Made by a program: the position numbers and the translations under genes
From: DASQDN01 sp035630195
GTDB taxonomy: Bacteria; Acidobacteriota; Terriglobia; Bryobacterales; Bryobacteraceae
DNA: 7,940 nucleotides
Assembly (NCBI GenBank): GCA_035630195.1
Contig: DASQLD010000199.1
Coordinates: 1-7,940, forward strand
Direction: 5' to 3'
Notes under the pieces: generated by a model
The model's input: the letters and a program-made list of their open reading frames with translations, nothing else
Database searches by the model: none
Told to the model about the DNA's origin: nothing
Shown: one piece after another, positions 1 through 5,052 of the stretch
Numbering within the stretch: position 1 is the first letter of the stretch
How the letters are laid out: every line of letters starts with the position of its first letter

Positions 1-2
1 TT

Positions 3-2606
3 GGAAATCTGGCGCAGGAGGGTAGTAACCCCGCCGACACTCTCACTAACATTGTTGCGCTGATCGCCAAGCGCTTTCAGACCGACGTCTGTTCGGCTTA
101 TTTGCTGGAACCCGATCGGGCGAATTTAGTATTAGCAGCGACTCTAGGACTGCGGCGGGAATGTGTCGGCACACTTCGTCTAGCGCTACATGAAGGGCTC
201 GCTGGACTCGTGGCCGAACAAGTACTGCCGCTCGCAGTTGACAACGTAAAGTCTCATCCGAGGTTTAAGTATTTTCGAGAGGCAGGCGAGGACGACTATC
301 AATCGTTCCTTGGCGTTCCACTAATCGATCGGGGAGTATTGCAAGGAGTATTGGTCGTCCAGACGATTGCGCGGCGCATCTTCCGCGACGATGAGATCCA
401 GATGCTGGTGGACGCGGCGAATGAACTTGCGCCCGTCGTGAGTGAAGCCCGTACGCTCGACCGATTCATCGCTCCCGCTAGAGAACGGCTATGGTCACTT
501 GCCCGGAATCTCTGGTGGAGTTGGGATCATGACACGACAAGTCTATTTCGCGATCTCGATCCGCTTCGCTGGCGGGAGTTGAATCACAATCCCATCGCGC
601 TGCTGTCTGAGATCCCATTGTCAGAGGTGCAGCGGCGGGCAGGCGAACTTGTACTGCACAGCCGGATCAACTACGCTTACCGCCGACAACAAGAGTATCT
701 GCAAGCGGATCGGACTTGGGGCGCAACGCATGCCGGTGTCTTGAGACCCCGCCCAGTGGCTTACTTTTCGGCAGAGTTCGGGCTGCACGAGTCAATACCG
801 ATCTACTCGGGGGGCCTCGGTGTCCTTGCCGGCGACCACATCAAGAGCGCTTCCGACTTGGATATTCCGCTCGTTGGTATTGGCCTGTTTTATGGTCAAG
901 GCTACTTCCGACAAAGACTCGACACGAATGGCTGGCAGCAGGAAGATTACCTCCAATTGGACGCGAATCAGTTGCCGATGACTCCTGCTATAGGGCCGAG
1001 CGGCGCGCCGGTTATGGTGCAGATCGATACCCGTGGGGCGTCAATTCGGGCGAAAGTATGGCGTATGAAGGTTGGCCGCTGCGATCTGCTTCTCCTCGAT
1101 TCGAATGTGGAGGGCAATGCGCCAGAAGACCGCGAACTAACATCGCGACTGTATGGTGGAGACGGCCGGATACGAATTCGACAAGAGTTGCTCCTGGGGG
1201 TGGGAGGCTTTCGCGCATTGAAGGCGATGGGTATCTCTCCCGGCGTCCTTCACATGAATGAGGGGCACAGCGGATTCGCTGTACTCGAAGCGGTTCGCAG
1301 CCGCATGGAAGACGAAGGTGTGACGTTCGATGAGGCAGCCCGCCGTGTATCGCGAGAGGTCGTTTTCACGACCCACACGCCTGTACCCGCCGGACATGAT
1401 CGCTTCAGCGGCGAACTTGTGGAGGAACACCTCGGACCATTACGCGATTCGATGGGAATATCCCATGATCGACTAATGGGCTTGGGCCGGGAGGACCAGC
1501 ACAATCATCATGCGCCTTTCTGCATGACTGTGCTCGGTCTTCGATTGTCTCGCCGGGCAAACGCTGTCTCGTCCTTGCACGGGGAAGTTTCCAGGGCGAT
1601 GTGGACGGGACTTTATCCAGGCCGTTTGGAAGATGAAGTGCCAATTGGTCACGTCACGAACGGCGTTCATGTACGTTCCTGGATGGCGCCCCAGATGTTC
1701 CGGCTATACGATCGCCACCTGGGTTCGGGTTGGCATGAGCGCAGCGGAGAAGCTTCCATTTGGGAAGGAATTGAAGCGATCGACGATGCCGAACTCTGGG
1801 AAACACATCTCACTCTGAAATCCCGGCTGCTTGAGTTTGTCCGCCGACGCGCCGTGCAACAGGCCATGGCTCGCGGAGAGTCTGGTGAGATTTTGCAGAA
1901 GCTCAGCCGGATCTTTACTCCCGATGCGCTGACAATCGGTTTCGCACGTCGTTTCGCGACGTACAAGCGAGCAAATCTACTTTTGGCCGACATCGAACGA
2001 CTCGCGTCGCTGGTGAACGATCCCAAGCGTCCCGTTCAGTTTGTTTTTGCCGGGAAGGCACACCCGCTCGACGAGCCGGGTAAGCGAGTTATGCAGCAGA
2101 TCGCGGAACTGATGCGCGATCCTCAATTCGGCGACAAGTTTCTCTTCGTGGAAGACTATGACATCAATGTTGGTAGGCACTTCGTTCAAGGCGTCGACGT
2201 GTGGCTCAATAATCCGAGGCGTCCTCTTGAGGCTTCAGGAACCAGCGGTCAGAAAGTAGTGTTAAATGGTGGCTTGAACCTGTCGGTGCTGGATGGATGG
2301 TGGGCCGAAGCTCACGATGGCTTGAACGGCTTCTCGATTGGTACCGGAAGAACGCACTCCAATATGGACATCCACGATCAGCGTGATGGAGACGATTTGT
2401 ACCGGGCTCTCCGCGATGAGGTCATTCCGCTGTACTACCAGCGAGATCGCGATGGACTGCCTCGTGGATGGATCAAGCGGATGAAGCGCACTATCCGCAC
2501 CCTCGGCTGGCGCTTCAACGCCGATCGCATGGTGATGGACTACACACGGAAGTGCTACGTGCCGGCCGCTGGTGGAACATCCAGCGACATGACTCGTTCA
2601 TCGTAG
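3..2606 (+). CDS. glgP: GAF domain-alpha-glucan (glycogen) phosphorylase fusion, 5' partial
   Basis: This enzyme should remove glucose-1-phosphate from the non-reducing ends of glycogen-like glucans in the cytoplasm, using PLP. The frame is open from base 3 without a stop, so 867 residues are visible and the true start lies left of the window. The TTG at 102 falls inside the GAF domain and is not the start. Visible residues ~5-150 form a GAF domain resembling that of PtsP (DVCSAYLLEP, SHPRFKYF, SFLGVPL, GVLVVQ). A DUF3417-type segment follows (LARNLWWSWDHD), then the GT35 catalytic region: YFSAEFGLHESIPIYSGG, HMNEGHSGF, TTHTPVPAGHDRF, ARRFATYKRA (phosphate-contacting Arg/Lys) and EASGTSGQKVVLNGG, whose Lys (codon at 2253-2255) is the PLP Schiff-base lysine. 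This is the TIGR02094 type rather than the MalP/GlgP type. The 3' end overlaps the convergent SRPBCC gene by 52 bases. The enzyme call is firm; the GAF ligand is unknown. Confidence 0.93.
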   Translation, partial: GNLAQEGSNPADTLTNIVALIAKRFQTDVCSAYLLEPDRANLVLAATLGLRRECVGTLRLALHEGLAGLVAEQVLPLAVDNVKSHPRFKYFREAGEDDYQSFLGVPLIDRGVLQGVLVVQTIARRIFRDDEIQMLVDAANELAPVVSEARTLDRFIAPARERLWSLARNLWWSWDHDTTSLFRDLDPLRWRELNHNPIALLSEIPLSEVQRRAGELVLHSRINYAYRRQQEYLQADRTWGATHAGVLRPRPVAYFSAEFGLHESIPIYSGGLGVLAGDHIKSASDLDIPLVGIGLFYGQGYFRQRLDTNGWQQEDYLQLDANQLPMTPAIGPSGAPVMVQIDTRGASIRAKVWRMKVGRCDLLLLDSNVEGNAPEDRELTSRLYGGDGRIRIRQELLLGVGGFRALKAMGISPGVLHMNEGHSGFAVLEAVRSRMEDEGVTFDEAARRVSREVVFTTHTPVPAGHDRFSGELVEEHLGPLRDSMGISHDRLMGLGREDQHNHHAPFCMTVLGLRLSRRANAVSSLHGEVSRAMWTGLYPGRLEDEVPIGHVTNGVHVRSWMAPQMFRLYDRHLGSGWHERSGEASIWEGIEAIDDAELWETHLTLKSRLLEFVRRRAVQQAMARGESGEILQKLSRIFTPDALTIGFARRFATYKRANLLLADIERLASLVNDPKRPVQFVFAGKAHPLDEPGKRVMQQIAELMRDPQFGDKFLFVEDYDINVGRHFVQGVDVWLNNPRRPLEASGTSGQKVVLNGGLNLSVLDGWWAEAHDGLNGFSIGTGRTHSNMDIHDQRDGDDLYRALRDEVIPLYYQRDRDGLPRGWIKRMKRTIRTLGWRFNADRMVMDYTRKCYVPAAGGTSSDMTRSS

Positions 2607-3091
2607 TCTGCGATCGCCAGCAGTTCCGCCAGTGCGTTGTAGCTCTCCGCGAGGCCGCATTCCATACCGGACTTCAGAACGGTCTCGCGAGCGTCGTGGG
2701 ACTCGTATCGCACAGTTAAGGTGAGTGAAGTGCGGCCAGCTTGCTCGTCGAGCACAGTCGTGTTCAAGGCTTCTCCGGAATACCAGGGATAGTCGAAGCG
2801 TTCGGTACAGACAAGCAGCTCAGGAGGAGTGACCTCTCGATATACTCCTCCGGCTCCCATGTCAAGGTTCTTGGATTCATTCCTCCAGACATAGCGATAG
2901 GCGCCACCAACCTTGAGATCGATCTCGCAAATCGCCAGTGTCCAGCCGCCACGCACGCCGAGCCAGCGCTTGAGCAATTCGGGTTTCGTATGGGCGTCGA
3001 ACACCAGATGTCGAGGCGCTTCGAACATGCGCGTGATGAGAATTTCCGTTTCTCCCTGCCGGGATACGTTGAGGGTTTCTGGGATGTTCAT
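2555..3091 (-). CDS. SRPBCC/AHSA1-type (START-like) domain protein, second paralog
   Basis: A 178-residue protein of the COG3832/AHSA1 branch of the SRPBCC (START/Bet v1-like) fold, which forms a hydrophobic ligand pocket; the ligand and role are unknown. Typical blocks are ITRMFEAPRHLVFDA near the N terminus, KPELLKRWLG, CEIDLKVGGAYRYVW, GGVYREVTPPELL and, near the end, SGMECGLAESYNALAELL. The ATG at 3091 overlaps the stop of the AlkD-like gene by 4 bases (ATGA), which suggests translational coupling as the last cistron of the arsR operon. About half of its aligned residues match the SRPBCC protein encoded at 4309-3830, so the two look like duplicates. About 18 residues follow the usual family end (LAELLA), and this tail is encoded antisense to the end of glgP. 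The fold is certain; the physiological function is not. Confidence 0.9.
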   Translation of the reverse strand: MNIPETLNVSRQGETEILITRMFEAPRHLVFDAHTKPELLKRWLGVRGGWTLAICEIDLKVGGAYRYVWRNESKNLDMGAGGVYREVTPPELLVCTERFDYPWYSGEALNTTVLDEQAGRTSLTLTVRYESHDARETVLKSGMECGLAESYNALAELLAIADYDERVMSLDVPPAAGT

Positions 3092-3669
3092 CTCTGTTTT
3101 CCTTTCGCGAGTGCTCGCACGACTGAGGGTTTGGTGAGTTCGCGAAGGGCATCTTTACCCACCCAGCGTGCCGCCACATTCGTTGAGTCCGCCAGTCGCT
3201 GTGCGACCGGCAGCGCGGCGGAGTGGAGTTCATGGTTGCGCCTGCCGATTCGGCGCAACGCCCAACTCACTCCTTTCTTGACGAAGTTCCGTTCGTCGGT
3301 AGCGGCGCGTTCGATGAGGGGAAGGCTTTCAGCAAACGTTCGGTTGCAGGCTGTCTTATCATGGCCTGCGAGGCTGGCGAGGAGCCCAAACGCCGCGCGT
3401 TTAACGAATTCTTCGTTCTGATTGCTCCACGTGCCTACCTTGTCCCAGGCATATGGTGTGCGGTCGAACAGGTGAAAGCATACTGTGTCGCAAATGCCCC
3501 AATTATCGAAGTCGAAACACCATCGGTCCATCTGCTCCGGTGTTACTAGCGCAGGTTCGTCGACGAAGGACGTAAGCATACGGGCTTCGTACCAGTGTGT
3601 CTCCCACAGCTCGGCTGCGAGCTCGTGACTGCGACCCAGGCGCTTGGAAAGAACCTGGATATTCGCCAT
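3088..3669 (-). CDS. DNA alkylation repair protein (AlkD-like HEAT-repeat), 5'-truncated by a frameshift
   Basis: This 193-codon frame encodes most of a DNA_alkylation (PF08713, AlkC/AlkD type) protein. Members are HEAT-like repeat DNA glycosylases that excise bulky or cationic alkylpurines. Helical repeat segments include RLGRSHELAAELW, EARMLTSFVDEPALVTPEQM, EEFVKRAAFGLLASLAGHD, RNFVKKGVSWALRRIGRR and AARWVGKDALREL. The segment FDNWGICDTVCFHLFDRT carries an Asp (residue 61 here, ~115 in a repaired protein) that appears to match the catalytic Asp of Bacillus cereus AlkD (D113). The first ~54 residues expected of the family are missing from this frame and lie just upstream in another frame (3830-3670). 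One base is missing close to 3670-3673, and restoring it gives a 247-residue protein reading GV-S-MANIQVL. The stop overlaps the next SRPBCC start (ATGA). Either the gene is broken or the read has an indel; initiation at the internal ATG at 3669 would give a protein lacking its first helices. Confidence 0.85.
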   Translation of the reverse strand: MANIQVLSKRLGRSHELAAELWETHWYEARMLTSFVDEPALVTPEQMDRWCFDFDNWGICDTVCFHLFDRTPYAWDKVGTWSNQNEEFVKRAAFGLLASLAGHDKTACNRTFAESLPLIERAATDERNFVKKGVSWALRRIGRRNHELHSAALPVAQRLADSTNVAARWVGKDALRELTKPSVVRALAKGKQR

Positions 3670-3830
3670 CGAACACCGAAGGCCTTGGTCGCGCTGATAC
3701 CGAACCTGTTCAAGTTATCTAGGTCGTGCTTGGTGCCATGTTGTTCGAGCCACGAAAGCACTTCTTTAACCTGTTCTTTCGTTTCGCTCGGTAATACCTT
3801 CCTAAGCGCACGCATGCCAGTCCGGGCCAT
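3670..3830 (-). pseudogene. Displaced N-terminal segment of the AlkD-like gene (before the frameshift)
   Basis: Read from the ATG at 3830, this stretch gives about 53 residues (MARTGMRALRKV..., VKEVLSWLEQHGTK..., GISATKAFGV) that match the expected start of AlkD-like proteins: a helix with a WLE..GT motif, then a FGV turn leading into SMANIQVL. The frame then runs out of register, and the family sequence resumes one base off at 3669. The start is supported by a TGATG overlap with the stop of the upstream SRPBCC gene (the A is shared). No Shine-Dalgarno motif precedes it, so translation would depend on coupling. Left uncorrected, this frame continues as nonsense to a stop at 3546. Confidence 0.8.
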
Positions 3831-4309
3831 CAGATTTGGGAAGAACTCAACAGCTCGGCAAGCTTGTCGTAGCTTTCCGCAGCGCCGTGCTCCATACCGG
3901 ACTGAATCACTGCGTCGCGAACTTCCTTCGAAGGATAGAGTACGGTTACAGTAAGAGTCGTCTTGCCCTCCTTCTCGACGAACACCGAGGTTACCTCCGC
4001 CTCCCCGGGAAAATCGTCGAACGACTCCATGTGGACGGAGCGCTCCGGCCTGACGATCTCTCGATAGACGCCTCGCATACCCATGTCCCTCCCGTCGGGC
4101 CCTCGTAGAACGAAACGAAAACCGCCGCCTACCTTCAGATCGACTTCGCAGACCACGAGTGACCAACCCCGAGGTCCAAACCAGCGCTTGAGCAACTCGG
4201 GCTTAGAAAACGCCTCAAACACGAGATGTCGTGGCGCATCGAAGACCCGTGTCATTTGGATCTCCCGTTCGCCAGGTATGGTGATTTGTAGTGTTCCAGT
4301 GTTGAGCAT
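3830..4309 (-). CDS. SRPBCC/AHSA1-type (START-like) domain protein, first paralog
   Basis: A 159-residue SRPBCC-fold protein of the AHSA1/COG3832 group. Such proteins are often encoded directly after an ArsR-type repressor, as here. Hallmarks are MTRVFDAPRHLVFEAFSKP (residues ~19-37), ELLKRWFGPRGW, CEVDLKVGGGFRFVL, MRGVYREIVRPERSVH, TLTVTVLYPSKEVRD and the C-terminal SGMEHGAAESYDKLAELL. The ATG at 4309 has a strong Shine-Dalgarno sequence (GAGGAG, 4316-4321) about 7 bases upstream and follows the arsR stop by 12 bases. Its TGA overlaps the ATG of the AlkD-like gene by one base (TGATG). It is paralogous to the protein at 3091-2555, with identical blocks APRHLVF, KPELLKRW, DLKVGG, GVYRE and AESY. 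The family is known to bind hydrophobic ligands in some members, but nothing here identifies a ligand. Confidence 0.92.
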   Translation of the reverse strand: MLNTGTLQITIPGEREIQMTRVFDAPRHLVFEAFSKPELLKRWFGPRGWSLVVCEVDLKVGGGFRFVLRGPDGRDMGMRGVYREIVRPERSVHMESFDDFPGEAEVTSVFVEKEGKTTLTVTVLYPSKEVRDAVIQSGMEHGAAESYDKLAELLSSSQI

Positions 4310-4321
4310 GAGTGATCTCCT

Positions 4322-4708
4322 CTATTGTTTTTCGGGCCGGTGTTTTCCGCGCCGGCGTTTCTTAAGTGCGCGCTGCCCTTCCTTAGCCTTCAGCTCATCA
4401 AGCAGATTATCGAGGCGATTGAAGCTTTGTTCCCAGAATTGCCGGTAATGCTCCAACCAGTCGTTGGCTTCTGCGAGAGGCTTGGCTTCAAGCCGCCGGG
4501 GCCGCCGCTGGGCATCCCGACCGCGCGAAATCAAGCCGGCACGCTCTAGAACTCTCAGGTGTTTGGAGATTGCAGGTTGGCTCATGGCAAACGGCTCAGC
4601 CAACTCCGTCACGGAAGCCTCGCCGGATGCTAGTCGCCCGAGAATTGCTCGGCGGGTCGGATCAGCGAGCGCCGCGAAAGTTGCATCCAGACTTTGTGAT
4701 ATGTTCAT
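4322..4708 (-). CDS. ArsR/SmtB-family winged-helix transcriptional repressor
   Basis: A 128-residue ArsR-type regulator, first gene of the arsR-SRPBCC-AlkD-SRPBCC operon. Residues ~8-30 (ATFAALADPTRRAILGRLAS) form the conserved first helices. The helix-turn-helix is SVTELAEPFAMSQPAISKHL, followed by RVLERAGLI and the wing (SRGRDAQRRPRRLEAKPL). It contains no cysteine at all, so it lacks the usual thiolate metal- or arsenic-sensing sites and belongs with the non-metal ArsR group typically paired with SRPBCC genes. The C-terminal tail is very basic (ALKKRRRGKHRPEKQ). No Shine-Dalgarno sequence precedes the ATG at 4708. A promoter and TAAC half-sites overlap the start region, consistent with autorepression. 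It is divergent from the DUF2277 gene, separated by 116 bases. The inducing signal is unknown. Confidence 0.93.
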   Translation of the reverse strand: MNISQSLDATFAALADPTRRAILGRLASGEASVTELAEPFAMSQPAISKHLRVLERAGLISRGRDAQRRPRRLEAKPLAEANDWLEHYRQFWEQSFNRLDNLLDELKAKEGQRALKKRRRGKHRPEKQ

Positions 4709-4729
4709 AACTACATGGTTAAATAACTA
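4707..4729. promoter_or_regulatory. Candidate ArsR operator: clustered TAAC half-sites at the arsR start
   Basis: On the plus strand ATAACTA occurs at 4707-4713 and again at 4723-4729, with an inverted copy of the half-site (GGTTAA, 4717-4722) between them. This gives two overlapping imperfect inverted repeats: TAACTACATGGTTA (4708-4721) and GGTTAAATAACT (4717-4728). The cluster runs from the predicted transcription start into the arsR ATG, a typical place for an autorepressing ArsR dimer to bind. The protein-DNA assignment is inferred. Confidence 0.45.
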
Positions 4730-4733
4730 TTCG

Positions 4734-4762
4734 ATTATGCATTCCGCCATCCGATCTGTTAA
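4734..4762 (-). promoter_or_regulatory. Predicted sigma70-type promoter for the arsR operon
   Basis: Read on the minus strand, a -35 box TTAACA (4762-4757; 5/6 to TTGACA) is followed after exactly 17 bases by a -10 box CATAAT (4739-4734; 5/6 to TATAAT). Transcription would start near 4727, about 18-20 bases before the arsR ATG. The short leader has no Shine-Dalgarno sequence. Seen in sequence; activity is inferred. Confidence 0.65.
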
Positions 4763-4824
4763 CCGGTCTCACCGCTAAACTTTGCTAGATCGTGTATCCG
4801 GTAGCTCACAATATATGAAGAACT

Positions 4825-5052
4825 ATGTGTAGAAGCATTAAAGTTCTGCGACAGCCAGGGCTGCGCGCTACAGATGATGAATGCAGCAAGGCGGCATTGC
4901 AATTTGTCCGCAAGATAAGCGGCTTTCGGGCGCCCTCTAAGGCGAACGCGGCAGCATTCGATGGCGCCGTCTTGGAGATTGCTGAAGCGAGCCGGAGGCT
5001 GTTGGACGCGATCACGAAGGACTCGGCGCCTCGCGATAAAGTTGTAGGATGA
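4825..5052 (+). CDS. DUF2277 family small protein
   Basis: A 75-residue protein matching the DUF2277 (PF10041) pattern along its whole length: start MCRSIKVL, central ALQFVRKISGF, then PSKANAAAFDGAVLEIAEASRRLLD and a charged tail (APRDKVVG). The usual family length is about 75-90 residues, so it is complete. It has no signal peptide or membrane segment, so it is presumably cytosolic; its biochemical function is unknown. The ATG at 4825 is preceded only by a weak GAAG (4817-4820). Its TGA overlaps the ATG of the kinase-like/SPOR gene by 4 bases (ATGA), so the two are probably translated together. It is transcribed divergently from arsR; I found no convincing promoter in the 116-base gap on this strand. 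Confidence 0.88.
   Translation: MCRSIKVLRQPGLRATDDECSKAALQFVRKISGFRAPSKANAAAFDGAVLEIAEASRRLLDAITKDSAPRDKVVG

Noticed and set aside
716..1261. 181-codon plus-strand ORF inside glgP
   Set aside because: It is out of frame within the conserved phosphorylase core and has no recognisable domain.
102..2606. TTG at 102 as the start of glgP
   Set aside because: The same frame is open back to base 3 and encodes the first strands of the GAF domain, so the TTG is internal and the real start is outside the window.
2741..3421. 226-codon plus-strand ORF
   Set aside because: It is antisense to the second SRPBCC and AlkD-like genes, both of which show clear family motifs; its own translation is Arg/Ser-rich with no motif.
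3660..3680. Programmed ribosomal frameshift in the AlkD-like gene
   Set aside because: There is no slippery heptamer, strong stop-linked signal or obvious stimulatory structure at the junction; a missing base is simpler.
3831..4166. Upstream part of the minus-strand frame that contains the AlkD N terminus
   Set aside because: Before 3830 it is an Arg/Gly-rich out-of-frame shadow of the first SRPBCC gene; only the part from the ATG at 3830 resembles a real protein.
4709..4824. Plus-strand promoter for the DUF2277 unit
   Set aside because: Candidates such as TTGCTA with a CAATAT-like element have wrong spacing or poor matches, so no call is made.
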